A DNA stretch of 34,236 nucleotides from an uncultured Oscillospiraceae bacterium (GCA_958423465.1 CATZRD010000024.1:1-34236), one strand, 5' to 3'. Shown: positions 15,259 to 23,210, counted from the stretch's first letter. Notes: generated from the sequence alone by a model not told the origin. Numbers and translations are program-made.

Positions 15259-16080
15259 TCACGCCCCCGCCGCCAGTTCCGTCAGGGGGGCGAAGCGGTA
15301 GCCCATGGCCTCCCATTTGCCCAACAGCTCGTCCAGAATGGCGGCGTTGGTGGCGGAGGTGGAGTGGAGCAGCACGATGGCCCCGTCGTGGATCCGGGGC
15401 AGCAGCTTGCCGTAGGCCTGCTGGGCCGTGGGCTGGTCGTCCACATACCAGTCCACATAGGCCAGGCTCCACAGAATGGTCTCATAGCCCAGCGCCTGGG
15501 CCATCTTCAGGTTCTCCACGCTGTACTTGCCCTGGGGCGGGCGGTAGAACCTGGGCATGGTCTGGCCGGTGGTCTCAAAATACAGCGCCTCCAGGCTCTC
15601 CAGCTCCTTCCGGAAGGCGTCCAGATCGCTGATGGCGGACATATCCGGGTGGTGGTAGGTGTGATTGCCCACGATGTGGCCCTCCCGGGCCATGCGGCGG
15701 ACGATGTCCGGGGCGGTCTCCACCATGTTCCCCACCACGAAGAAGGCGGCGGGGGCCCGGTGCTTTTTGAGCGCGTCCAGAATGGCCTCCGTGTGGCCGT
15801 TCTCATAGCCGCAGTCAAAGGTGAGGTAGATGACCTTCTGCCCGGTGTCCCCCAGATACCAGGCGTCGTACTTTGCCAGTTCCTCCCGGGTGGCGTTGCC
15901 CACCGGGGCCTGGCCCTCGACGGGGAAGGACAGTCCCCAGTTCCCGGCGGAGGCGGGGACGGCGGCGTCCCCGGAGACGGCCAGCGGGGCGGCCTTTTCC
16001 CGGCCCAGCAGCAGCAGGGCGGCCAGAGCGCACAGGGAGAGACAGACGGCGAGGGCGGCGGAACGGTGATGGCGGCGCAT
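15259..16080 (-). CDS. pdaA: PdaA-type spore cortex peptidoglycan deacetylase
   Basis: The 273-aa protein has an N-terminal membrane anchor or signal sequence (about residues 8-25) and a NodB deacetylase domain. Motifs are TFDCGYENG (87-95, catalytic Asp89), GNHTYHHP (metal ligands His140 and His144), RPPQGKYS (180-187) and LLHS (His239). The GYENG, EGHIVGNH and ILWSLAYVDW stretches are characteristic of PdaA, which removes acetyl from N-acetylmuramic acid during muramic delta-lactam formation in the spore cortex. AGGAGGG fixes the ATG at 16080; the open frame up to 16410 is antisense to the GntR gene. The promoter matches sporulation sigma factors. It implies an endospore former. Confidence 0.92.
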   Translation of the reverse strand: MRRHHRSAALAVCLSLCALAALLLLGREKAAPLAVSGDAAVPASAGNWGLSFPVEGQAPVGNATREELAKYDAWYLGDTGQKVIYLTFDCGYENGHTEAILDALKKHRAPAAFFVVGNMVETAPDIVRRMAREGHIVGNHTYHHPDMSAISDLDAFRKELESLEALYFETTGQTMPRFYRPPQGKYSVENLKMAQALGYETILWSLAYVDWYVDDQPTAQQAYGKLLPRIHDGAIVLLHSTSATNAAILDELLGKWEAMGYRFAPLTELAAGA

Positions 16081-16113
16081 AGAGGATCCCTCCTGGTTCA
16101 TGGTTGATGAGGG

Positions 16114-16142
16114 TAGTATGCGCCGGGGGAGGGCAACTATGG
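16114..16142 (-). promoter_or_regulatory. Sigma-G/sigma-F-type sporulation promoter for pdaA
   Basis: On the minus strand, CCATA (16142-16138), a 17-base spacer and CATACTA (16120-16114) resemble the forespore consensus GNATR-N17-18-CATNNTA. The -10 is a full match and the -35 differs at one base. No sigma-A promoter is seen in the same 98-base gap. In Bacillus subtilis, pdaA is transcribed by sigma-G. Confidence 0.55.
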
Positions 16143-16178
16143 CTGGGAAAAGCCGGAAAATCGGGACTGGGCGGCAGG

Positions 16179-16871
16179 TCACCTGCCCGCCGTCCGGGCA
16201 ATGGCGGTGCCCTCCAGCACGATGTGGAGGTTCTTCAGCGCCTCCTCCACGTCTCCTGCCCGGATGGCGTTGGCGATGAGCAGATGGTTGTCCTCCACAT
16301 CGATCTCGGAGGCGAGAACGCCGGAGACGTTTTCCCTGACCGTATCGGAGAGAGGCTTGACAAAGGCGTCCCACATGGTGAGGAGGATCTTGTTGTGGGA
16401 CATGGCGCACAGATGCCGGTGGAACGCCATGTCGAAGGCGACATACGAAGGAAGGTCCCTGCGGTGGAAGGCGTCGTTGCTGACGTGGAACAGGTGGATC
16501 AGCTCGTCGATCTCCTTGTCGTTATGGAGCTCGACGGCTTTGCGCACAGCCTTTGATTCCAGAGCCTCCCGAAACTCGATGATGTCCTGGCGGTTTTCAC
16601 TTTGAATGATGAAGGGGACCGCCTGCTGAAGATACTCCTGCAGGGAAAACCGCTTCACATAGGTGCCGTCGCCCCGCTGCACCTTGAGCATACCCAGGGC
16701 GACCAGCCGCTGGATCGCGCTGCGCACCGTTATTCTGCTGACTCCCAGCTCCTCGCAGAGCACAAATTCATTGGGGATCTTGGCGCCTTCCGCCCACTCT
16801 CCGCTTGCGATCTTCTGGTAGAGGGCGCTGTAGGTCAGATCCGCAATGCTGTCACTTTTGATTGCGTCCAT
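16179..16871 (-). CDS. GntR-family regulator with FCD ligand domain
   Basis: The 230-aa protein has an N-terminal winged HTH (CEELGVSRITVRSAIQRLVALGML) and a C-terminal all-helical FCD domain. FDMAFHRHL supplies the usual metal-binding Asp/His, with further histidines in DNHLLIANAI and NLHIVL. FCD regulators commonly sense sugar acids or other carboxylates. It is divergent from the mandelate-racemase-type gene at 17142, with several inverted repeats in the 270-base gap, so it probably represses that operon and itself. The ATG at 16871 has an AAGGAG about 13 bases upstream and AGGA closer. Confidence 0.9.
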   Translation of the reverse strand: MDAIKSDSIADLTYSALYQKIASGEWAEGAKIPNEFVLCEELGVSRITVRSAIQRLVALGMLKVQRGDGTYVKRFSLQEYLQQAVPFIIQSENRQDIIEFREALESKAVRKAVELHNDKEIDELIHLFHVSNDAFHRRDLPSYVAFDMAFHRHLCAMSHNKILLTMWDAFVKPLSDTVRENVSGVLASEIDVEDNHLLIANAIRAGDVEEALKNLHIVLEGTAIARTAGR

Positions 16872-16924
16872 ATGTCCTGCTGTTCTCCTTTTCCATAGGC
16901 TGGACTTCGTTCGTCGGTAAAATC

Positions 16925-16953
16925 ATTATAACAAATCATTTGTATAAATACAA
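16925..16953 (-). promoter_or_regulatory. GntR gene promoter with embedded inverted repeats (probable autoregulation)
   Basis: On the minus strand, TTGTAT (16953-16948) and TATAAT (16930-16925) are separated by 17 bases. Two inverted repeats overlap it: ACAAAT-c-ATTTGT at 16931-16943 in the spacer, and TTGTAT-AA-ATACAA at 16940-16953 covering the -35. The second resembles the TTGTATACAA-like sites of FCD-type GntR regulators, so autorepression is likely. Confidence 0.65.
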
Positions 16954-17057
16954 TGCCCTTTCCCATGGGGACCGCCTCCCGGCGCCGGGGCAGGCGCGGC
17001 CGCCGCTATTGTGCAGAATATACAAGAACGCGCCGCTTTTTTGGGACAATATGCGGC

Positions 17058-17117
17058 TTGTTTTTTTAAACACGGTTCTTTATAATACGTAATACATGAT
17101 ACGTATCACGTATCGTG
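17058..17117 (+). promoter_or_regulatory. Promoter and operator cluster of the enolase-superfamily/APC operon
   Basis: TTGTTT (17058-17063) and TATAAT (17081-17086) are 17 bases apart. A perfect 12-base palindrome TGATACGTATCA lies at 17097-17108, just past the expected transcription start, followed by CACG-tat-CGTG at 17107-17117. TACGTA also occurs at 17086-17091, 14 bases before the one in the palindrome. Binding here by the divergent GntR regulator would block transcription. Confidence 0.7.
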
Positions 17118-17141
17118 AACATCATGAAGGAGGGTGCGATC

Positions 17142-18323
17142 ATGAAAATTGTAAGCGTTGACGTGATGCGGCTGAAAACAGAGGGCGCCGGCCCGGTGCG
17201 TCCCATTGTCTGCCGGATTCACACGGACACCGGGCTCTACGGCGTCGGAGAGGCGGGCGTCGCCATCGTCAGCGGCGCTATGGCGGCCTACGAGCTGCTC
17301 AAGGACTATGCCAGGGTCATCATCGGCATGGACCCCCTGCACCACGAGGTGATCTGGGAGAAGCTGTACAAGGACACCTTCTGGGCCCAGGGCAACGGTC
17401 CCATCATCATGGCGGCCATCAGCGCCATCGACACGGCGCTGTGGGACATCAAGGGGAAATACTATAAGGCCCCGGTCTACGAGCTGCTGGGCGGCAAGCA
17501 GAGGGACCGGCTGTGGACCTACGCCAGTCAGCTCCAGTTCGGCTGGGGGCTGGACGCCTATGACCGCAGCGGGGCGCTGAAAAAGTACCAGGACGCCTGT
17601 AAGGCGGCGGTGGATCAGGGCTACACGGCGGTGAAGGTCAACTTCTTCGAGCAGCGGAAGCAGGGCCCCAACGTCAACTATCTGGATACCACCGGCCATC
17701 TGAGCGCGGAGATCATGAACACCGCCGAGGAGCGCATCGCGGCGGTCCGGGAGATCATGGGGAAGGACGGGGAGGTCCTGTTGGAGAATCACGCCATGAC
17801 CGACGCGGTATCGTCGATCCAGTTTGCCCGGATGGCGGAAAAGTACGATCCCATGTTCCTGGAGGAGCCCGCCACCCCCACCAATCACAAGGTGTTTGAG
17901 AAGATCGCGGCGAAAACCTCTATTCCTTTGGCCACAGGCGAGCGGACCTTCTCCCGCTGGGGCTTCCGGCCGCTGATCGAGTCCGGCTGCATCTCCATTG
18001 CCCAGCCTGATATCGGCAACTGCGGCGGCATCACGGAGTGCAAGAAGATCTGCGACTTTGCCCATCTCTATGACATCGGCATCCAGACCCACGTCTGCTC
18101 CAGCCCCATCTCTGTGGCGGTTTCTCTGCAGTTCGAGGCGGCCCTGCCGAATTTTGTCATTCACGAGCACCATTGCGGCAATACGCTGCCGGGCATCGCC
18201 TGCCTGGGCAAGTACAACTACCAGCCGAAGGACGGCTACTTTGAGATCCCGGATCTGCCGGGCTTTGGGCAGGATCTGTCGGAGTACGCGCTGGCCACCG
18301 CCGTCGGGGAGACCATCTCCTGA
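17142..18323 (+). CDS. Mandelate racemase/sugar-acid dehydratase-type enolase-superfamily enzyme
   Basis: The 393-aa enzyme has an N-terminal capping domain and a TIM barrel with the metal-ligand pattern Glu215 (LLENH), Glu241 (FLEEP) and Glu267 (TGERTF). General acid/base residues follow: Asp290 in QPDIGNCGGITEC and His317 in QTHVCS. QPD-x-x-x-x-GGITEC resembles galactonate- and related sugar-acid dehydratases of the mandelate racemase group. The Lys in AVKVN (residue 165) may be the opposite base. AAGGAGGG (17127-17134) sets the start at 17142. The downstream partner is an APC amino-acid-type permease rather than a sugar-acid transporter, so the substrate stays open: a sugar acid, amino sugar acid or related hydroxyacid. 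Confidence 0.85.
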   Translation: MKIVSVDVMRLKTEGAGPVRPIVCRIHTDTGLYGVGEAGVAIVSGAMAAYELLKDYARVIIGMDPLHHEVIWEKLYKDTFWAQGNGPIIMAAISAIDTALWDIKGKYYKAPVYELLGGKQRDRLWTYASQLQFGWGLDAYDRSGALKKYQDACKAAVDQGYTAVKVNFFEQRKQGPNVNYLDTTGHLSAEIMNTAEERIAAVREIMGKDGEVLLENHAMTDAVSSIQFARMAEKYDPMFLEEPATPTNHKVFEKIAAKTSIPLATGERTFSRWGFRPLIESGCISIAQPDIGNCGGITECKKICDFAHLYDIGIQTHVCSSPISVAVSLQFEAALPNFVIHEHHCGNTLPGIACLGKYNYQPKDGYFEIPDLPGFGQDLSEYALATAVGETIS

Positions 18324-18384
18324 GGCGGGCTGCGCTAGCCGCGGCAGGCGGCAAAAGAAAAGAGAAATGGAGGAGAGAAATTCC

Positions 18385-19710
18385 ATGAGTGAAAACAAAG
18401 GCTTAAAGCGGACGCTGACGCTGTTCCCCTGCGTCATGATCATGATCACCAGCGTCATCGGTTCCGGCATTTTTACGGTCCCCGGCGAGATCATGGCCGC
18501 CGCCCAGGGCAGCGGAACGATCTTCCTGGCGTGGATCCTGGCGGGGATCTGCGTGTTCCTGATGTCCCTTGTGTATATCGAACTGGCGCCTGCCATGCCC
18601 CAGGCCGGCGGCGCGTACAACTATCTGCGGGAGGCGTTCGGTACCAAGTTCGCCTATTTCTACGGCTGGGGCAAGATGGTCAACGAGGTGGCGGTCATGG
18701 CCCTGTACGCCCTGGCGGTGACCAACTACCTGAAGTTCTTTTTCGACCTGTCGCCGGTGGCCTGCAAGGTGATCGGCACGGTGGTCATCCTGTGCGCGGC
18801 TGTTTTTAACATCTACGGCGTCAAGCAGGGGGCCGCTGTGACCTCCGGGCTCACCATGGCGAAGCTCCTGGGCCTTGCGGTAGTCATCGTCGGCGGACTG
18901 CTCATCTTCAAGGGCGGCTTTGATTTCCAGCCGGTGGTGTCCACCACCGTGGGCTGGAAGGGCGCGATCGCGGCGGCGGTTCCCGCGTTCTTCGCTTTCG
19001 GCGGGTATAACCAGCTCTGCTACATGAGCGAGGAGATCAAGGACGCCCGCAAGACGCTGCCCCGGGCCATTCTGCTGGGCATTTCCATTATCATCGTGAT
19101 CTATATCCTCCTGACGGTGGTGTGCATCCGCACCCTGGGCGTGGAGGGCCTGGCCGGCAGCGATAAGGCGGTGGCGTCCGCTGCCCAGGCGATCTTCGGC
19201 AACGCTGGCGGCGCCGTGCTGGCGGTGTGCGCGCTGGCCTCCATCCTGGCCTCTCTCAACGGCATGCTGCTGACCACGCCCCGGGTGGCCTACTCTCTGG
19301 CCCGGGACGGCTCCTACCCCTACCCGCTGGCAAAGGTCCATCCCAAGACGGATACGCCCTATGTGGCCATCGGCTGTTACGCGGTATTCGCCATCATTCT
19401 GCTGTGGCTGGGCAGCTTCTCCACGCTGCTGGGAATGTGCGTGTTCATCGCCCGTATCATGGATGTGTTCGTGGCGCTGTCCCTGGCGGTCCTTCGCAGG
19501 AAGCGGCCGGATCTGGAGCGGCCCTTCAAGATGCTGGGCTACCCTGTGACGCTGGTGATCGCCATCGTGCTGTGCATCATCTTCGCCTGCCAGGTCCCGG
19601 CGGAGCGGATCCTCCTGTCCGTGGTCCTGTGCGCTATCGGCATCCCGGTTTACTTCATCACCCAGTTTGTCAATAAGCGTCACGCCGCGGCGGAAAACGG
19701 CGAGGCGTAA
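18385..19710 (+). CDS. APC-superfamily amino acid permease
   Basis: The 441-aa membrane protein has about twelve predicted helices. The first carries the substrate-binding GSGIF motif typical of APC transporters (SVIGSGIFTVPGEI), and the sixth contains FFAFGGYNQ. GGAGGAG precedes ATG 18385; the frame is open much further upstream, but that part is a shadow of the enolase-family gene. It follows that gene after 61 bases and probably shares its GntR-controlled promoter. The cargo may be the dehydratase-like enzyme's substrate; its identity is unknown. Confidence 0.88.
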   Translation: MSENKGLKRTLTLFPCVMIMITSVIGSGIFTVPGEIMAAAQGSGTIFLAWILAGICVFLMSLVYIELAPAMPQAGGAYNYLREAFGTKFAYFYGWGKMVNEVAVMALYALAVTNYLKFFFDLSPVACKVIGTVVILCAAVFNIYGVKQGAAVTSGLTMAKLLGLAVVIVGGLLIFKGGFDFQPVVSTTVGWKGAIAAAVPAFFAFGGYNQLCYMSEEIKDARKTLPRAILLGISIIIVIYILLTVVCIRTLGVEGLAGSDKAVASAAQAIFGNAGGAVLAVCALASILASLNGMLLTTPRVAYSLARDGSYPYPLAKVHPKTDTPYVAIGCYAVFAIILLWLGSFSTLLGMCVFIARIMDVFVALSLAVLRRKRPDLERPFKMLGYPVTLVIAIVLCIIFACQVPAERILLSVVLCAIGIPVYFITQFVNKRHAAAENGEA

Positions 19711-19722
19711 GCGAGTCCCAGC

Positions 19723-19760
19723 GGAAAAGGCCGGGAGCCAGATGGCTCCCGGCCTTTTCC
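19723..19760. terminator. Bidirectional intrinsic terminator
   Basis: A perfect 17-bp stem (19723-19739 with 19744-19760) with an AGAT loop includes AAAA and TTTT arms at its base. It separates the plus-strand permease gene from the convergent metal-importer ATPase gene that ends at 19769. Confidence 0.9.
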
Positions 19761-19768
19761 ATGCCGCT

Positions 19769-20533
19769 TCATGCTCTCAAAGGCGTCACCGCGTAGCCCC
19801 GGTCCCGTCCGCCGGAGACGGCCACGCCGAAAACCCGCTGGGGGACCTCCTGGGCCAGGCAGGCCGCCGCGTCACCCTGAAAAACCACCCGCCGGTCATG
19901 GAGGGCCACGATGCCGCCGGCGCAGCGCAGCACCTCCGGCAGCTCGTGCATCACCACCAGGAAGGTCTTGCCGGTCTGGTTTTTCAGCCGGTCCAGCAGA
20001 TCCATGAAATCGAATCTGCTGACCACGTCCAGATGGGCGGTGGGCTCGTCCAGCAGCACCACCGGCGTGTCCTGGGCCAGGGTCATGGCGAAAAACGCCT
20101 TCTTCCGCTCCCCGCCGGAGAGACGGTCCACATAGGCGCCGGCCAGAGCCGTCAGCCCCACCGCTTCCAGGGCGCGGTCCGCCGCCTGCCGGTCCGCCGG
20201 GGACAGCCGCCCCGAAAGGCCGGTGTAGGGGGTCCGGCCAAAGGCGGCCAGCTCCCGCACCGTCACATGGGGCCGGGGCGCGGACTGGGGCAGATAGGCC
20301 AGGAGCCTGGCCCGCTCCCCGGCCGGCATGGCCCGCACGTCCCGGCCGTCCACGGCGATTCGGCCCCGGTAGTCCCGCTTTTCCCCCATGACGCAGGCCG
20401 CCAGAGTGGATTTGCCCGCGCCGTTGCGGCCAATGACCGCCGTGACGGCCCCCGCCGGGGCGGTGAAGGAAACGTCCTCCAGAACGCTGCGCCGGCCGTA
20501 GGCGGCCCAGAGCCCTTCCACCGTCAGGTCCAC
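19769..20533 (-). CDS. FecE/BtuD-type ABC ATPase of a metal-chelate importer
   Basis: The 254-aa ATPase has Walker A GRNGAGKST (35-43), Q-loop Gln83, signature LSGGE (138-142), Walker B VVLLDE (158-163) and His196. The start is GTG at 20533, supported by AAGGAGG eight bases upstream and by the family-typical DLTVEGLWAAYG start. It overlaps the permease stop by ten bases. The open frame continues well upstream, but that part is antisense or out of frame with the permease and is not coding. It energises uptake of an iron-siderophore, heme or cobalamin-type compound. Confidence 0.9.
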   Translation of the reverse strand: MDLTVEGLWAAYGRRSVLEDVSFTAPAGAVTAVIGRNGAGKSTLAACVMGEKRDYRGRIAVDGRDVRAMPAGERARLLAYLPQSAPRPHVTVRELAAFGRTPYTGLSGRLSPADRQAADRALEAVGLTALAGAYVDRLSGGERKKAFFAMTLAQDTPVVLLDEPTAHLDVVSRFDFMDLLDRLKNQTGKTFLVVMHELPEVLRCAGGIVALHDRRVVFQGDAAACLAQEVPQRVFGVAVSGGRDRGYAVTPLRA

Positions 20534-21528
20534 ATCCGATTCCTCCTTTGCAGCAGCAGTACGAAGAAGAAGGGGACCCCCACGAAGGAGGTGATGATCC
20601 CCGCCGGCACCTGGGAGGGGGCGAAGGCCACCCGTCCGATGAGGTCCGACGCTGTTACCAGAGCGGCTCCCAGCAGGGCGGCGGCAGGCAGCAGACGCCG
20701 CAGATCCGTTCCCACCAGCCGCCGGGCGATGTGAGGGACCATCAGGCCCACGAAACCCAGCAGCCCCGAAAAGGATACGGCCGCCGCCGCCGAGGCGCTG
20801 GCCAGCAGCAGGGCCGCGGTCCGCAGGAGCTTCACCCGCACCCCAAGGCTGGCGGCCAGCGCGTCCCCCAGACACAGCAGATCCAGCCGGGGTCCCAGGA
20901 CCATGGCGGCGGCGAGACATACGCCGATGATCGCCGCCGGCGCCGCCAGCTGCCGGAAGGTGACGCCGTCCACGTCCCCCACGGAGAAGTGGGTGTAGGT
21001 CTCGGTCATGTCCGGGTACAGCAGCTTCAGCAGGCTGATGCCAGCGTTCAGCAGGGTGGACACCGCCACGCCCGCCAGCACGATGGTGGCCTTGGAGCCG
21101 CCGGCCCTGGCGGATACCGCCACGATCAGCGCCGTGCAGGCGAAGGCTCCCACGAAGGCCGCCAGCGGCAGCATCCGGTAGGACAGGGGGAAAAGGCACA
21201 GCCCCAGGATCATGGCGAAGCCCGCCCCGGCGTTGACGCCGATGACGCTGGGCCCCGCCAGGGGGTTGTTGGTGGCGGTCTGGAGCAGGACGCCGGACAC
21301 CGCCAGACCGGCCCCCGCCAGCAGCGCCGCCGCCACCCGGGGCAGCCGTACCGCCCAGAGGATCAGGCGCTGAGTGGTTCGCTCCGGAGAAAAGAGGCCC
21401 TCCAGCACCTCGCCCAGGGTCAGCGGCGCGCTGCCCAGGGCCAGGCCCAGCAGCGCCGCGGCCAGCGCCGCCGCCGCCAGCGGCAGCAGGAGCAGGCTCC
21501 GCCCCGGCGTTTTCCGCCCGTCAGCCAT
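20524..21528 (-). CDS. FecCD-type permease of a metal-chelate importer
   Basis: The 334-aa polytopic membrane protein begins with a short basic segment and a helix (LLLLPLAAAALAAALLGLALG). It contains the family patterns LPRVAAALLAGAGLAVSG, NPLAGPSVIGVNAGAG, GFVGLMVPHIARRLVG and ASDLIGR. The length and roughly nine or ten helices match FecCD/BtuC permeases. Its start overlaps the end of the binding-protein gene by eight bases. One permease gene is present, so it would act as a homodimer. Confidence 0.92.
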   Translation of the reverse strand: MADGRKTPGRSLLLLPLAAAALAAALLGLALGSAPLTLGEVLEGLFSPERTTQRLILWAVRLPRVAAALLAGAGLAVSGVLLQTATNNPLAGPSVIGVNAGAGFAMILGLCLFPLSYRMLPLAAFVGAFACTALIVAVSARAGGSKATIVLAGVAVSTLLNAGISLLKLLYPDMTETYTHFSVGDVDGVTFRQLAAPAAIIGVCLAAAMVLGPRLDLLCLGDALAASLGVRVKLLRTAALLLASASAAAAVSFSGLLGFVGLMVPHIARRLVGTDLRRLLPAAALLGAALVTASDLIGRVAFAPSQVPAGIITSFVGVPFFFVLLLQRRNRMWT

Positions 21529-22546
21529 GGAGATCCAGCTCCGGGTACAGAAGCCCCGCCAGATAGGCGTAGGCGTCCGCCCAGCGGGCGTTGGGCTTGA
21601 AATGGAACATGTCCTTTGGCAGGAAGTCGTAGCGGCCCTCCGCCACCGCCGTCAGGTCCTTCCACCCGTCCTGGGCGAACAGCTCCGCGATGTAGCTCCT
21701 GGCGGCCTCCTCGCTGCCCATGGTGGTGAGGAAGATATAGTCCGGGTCCTCCCGGAGGATCTCCTCCAGGCTCAGGCCATCCAGGAGCAGAGGGGCGTTG
21801 TCGGCGATGTTGTAGGTCCCCAGCTGGTCCAGCATGACGCACACGAAGTTGTCCGGAGCCCGCTTGGCCTTGGTGGCGGAGTATTTGCTGGCGGCCCGGA
21901 TAAAGAGGATGCGGGGGGCCTCGCCGCCCTGTTCCGTCAGGTAAGCCTCCGCCTGTGCCAAAATGCCGGCCGCCCGGTCCGACATCTCCTGACCATAGAT
22001 CTCATAGGCCTCCCGGTTTCCGGTGATGTCGGTGCAGATCTTCAGCATGGCGAGATAGTCCTCCAGCACGTCCACCCGAAAGAGGGCGGCGGGGATCCCC
22101 GCGTCCGCCAGCAGGCCGCAGACCTCCGCCTGGGCCTGGATATCGGCGGAGCCGATGACCAGATCCGGCTCATAGCGCAGCAGCAGCTCCGCGTCGATGC
22201 TTTTGCCGGCGGCGTCGTCCACCAGCAGCGCGTCCTCCCCGGCGAAGCCCCGGTCCACGGACTCGGCCACGGTGATGGACACCGTGCCGCCGGCCAGCTC
22301 CCACACCTCGGCGTAGGAGCTCATGAGCACCGCCACCCGCTCCGGCGGGGCGGGGAGGGTGATCTCCCGGCCGGCGCTGTCAGTGAAAGTATAGGGGAAG
22401 GCGTCCGCCGTGTTCGGGGCGTCGGCAGGGGTCTGAGCGCCGTCTGGTACGCCGCCGTCCCCGCCGGGGGCGTTTTCGCCGCAGCCGGCGATGAGCAGCG
22501 TCAGCAGGGCCAGAGCCAGGGCCAGCCCCTTATGGATCGTTTTCAT
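21521..22546 (-). CDS. Iron-siderophore-type solute-binding lipoprotein
   Basis: The 341-aa precursor has a lipoprotein signal with lipobox LIAGC (Cys22), an acidic linker, then the FepB/TroA-like fold: FTDSAGREITLP, PERVAVLMSSYAEVWELAGG, EPDLVIGSADI and a C-terminal KPNARWADAYAYLAGLLYPE. AGAGGA precedes ATG 22546. It is first in an operon with the permease and ATPase, each overlapping the next. The cargo could be a siderophore, heme or cobamide; the sequence does not separate these. Control by iron, perhaps through a DtxR-type repressor, is plausible. Confidence 0.9.
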   Translation of the reverse strand: MKTIHKGLALALALLTLLIAGCGENAPGGDGGVPDGAQTPADAPNTADAFPYTFTDSAGREITLPAPPERVAVLMSSYAEVWELAGGTVSITVAESVDRGFAGEDALLVDDAAGKSIDAELLLRYEPDLVIGSADIQAQAEVCGLLADAGIPAALFRVDVLEDYLAMLKICTDITGNREAYEIYGQEMSDRAAGILAQAEAYLTEQGGEAPRILFIRAASKYSATKAKRAPDNFVCVMLDQLGTYNIADNAPLLLDGLSLEEILREDPDYIFLTTMGSEEAARSYIAELFAQDGWKDLTAVAEGRYDFLPKDMFHFKPNARWADAYAYLAGLLYPELDLHG

Positions 22547-22597
22547 AGGTGTTTCCTCTCTGCTTTGGTGTGTCCCCATCCGGTGGGGGGTCAAGCT

Positions 22598-22679
22598 CCA
22601 GTATACCCGGTCCGGAGACCCATTTCAATAGAAAAATGCCCCGCCCCCTTGCCATGCCTTCCCTGACCGGGTATACTGG
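22598..22679. promoter_or_regulatory. Divergent promoters forming a perfect 15-bp inverted repeat
   Basis: Bases 22598-22612 and 22665-22679 are perfect inverted copies of CCAGTATACCCGGTC. Each copy contains a -10: TATACT on the minus strand (22605-22600) with TTGAAA 17 bases away (22628-22623) for the binding-protein gene, and TATACT on the plus strand (22672-22677) with TTGCCA (22649-22654), also at 17 bases, for the phosphopantetheinyl transferase gene. The match extends beyond the -10 elements on both sides, which suggests a shared regulator or a large cruciform. Confidence 0.75.
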
Positions 22680-22709
22680 GGAAAAGACAGGGAGAGGAGG
22701 CGGCGAAGC

Positions 22710-23177
22710 GTGACGGTGGTATACGCGGGGACCTGCCCCATGGGGGAGGAGAAGGCCCTGGCCTGGCGGCTGCTGGCCCTGGCGGCGGAGCGGGAGTACG
22801 GCCTGACGCCGCTGCCCCGGGTGGAGCGCCTGCCGGGGGGCAAACCCTGGTTCCCGGACTGCCCGGCCCTCCATTTCAACCTCAGCCACAGCCGGGGAGG
22901 GGCGGTGTGCGCCCTCAGCGGCCAGCCGGTGGGGGTGGACGTGGAGCTGCGGCGGCAGCCTCCCCGGCGCCTCTCGGCGGACATGGAGCCGGCGGCGTTC
23001 TGGCGGCTCTGGACCGGGCGGGAGGCCACGGTGAAGCGGACGGGCAGGGGACTGGCCGCCCTGCGGGAGACGCCCCGGCCGGACCCCCTGTGTCAGTGGC
23101 GGGAGGACCTGCTGCCGGGGTATACCGCGGCGGTGTGCCCCGCCGACGGAGAGGAGATCCGCTGGGTGGCGGTGTGA
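22710..23177 (+). CDS. Short Sfp-type 4'-phosphopantetheinyl transferase
   Basis: The 155-aa protein has the family core FNLSHSRGG, GVDVE (Asp77 and Glu79, magnesium ligands) and WTGREATVK (Glu105, Lys109) followed by TGRGL. It moves phosphopantetheine from CoA to a carrier protein. It is shorter than Sfp (about 220 aa), mainly at the N-terminus and after the WxxxE motif. GTG 22710 is preceded by GAGGAGG. It is divergent from an iron-chelate importer and shares a symmetrical promoter region with it, suggesting joint control and a role in activating a siderophore or peptide synthetase encoded elsewhere; no synthetase is in this window. Confidence 0.8.
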   Translation: MTVVYAGTCPMGEEKALAWRLLALAAEREYGLTPLPRVERLPGGKPWFPDCPALHFNLSHSRGGAVCALSGQPVGVDVELRRQPPRRLSADMEPAAFWRLWTGREATVKRTGRGLAALRETPRPDPLCQWREDLLPGYTAAVCPADGEEIRWVAV

Positions 23178-23210
23178 CGGCTGACCGCTCCGTCTGGTCC
23201 ATACGCGCGA

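Noticed and set aside
18324..18384. Possible terminator between the enolase-family gene and the APC permease
   Set aside because: Only a short GGCT/AGCC pairing is visible, with no U-tract; the two genes are more likely co-transcribed.
20534..21199. Long N-terminal extension of the metal-importer ATPase frame
   Set aside because: This part is out of frame within the FecCD permease gene. The ATPase starts at GTG 20533, with a good ribosome-binding site and the normal family N-terminus.
22598..22679. 15-bp inverted repeat as a transposon end or attachment site
   Set aside because: Both arms coincide with -10 elements of well-formed divergent promoters, and no transposase or integrase is nearby.
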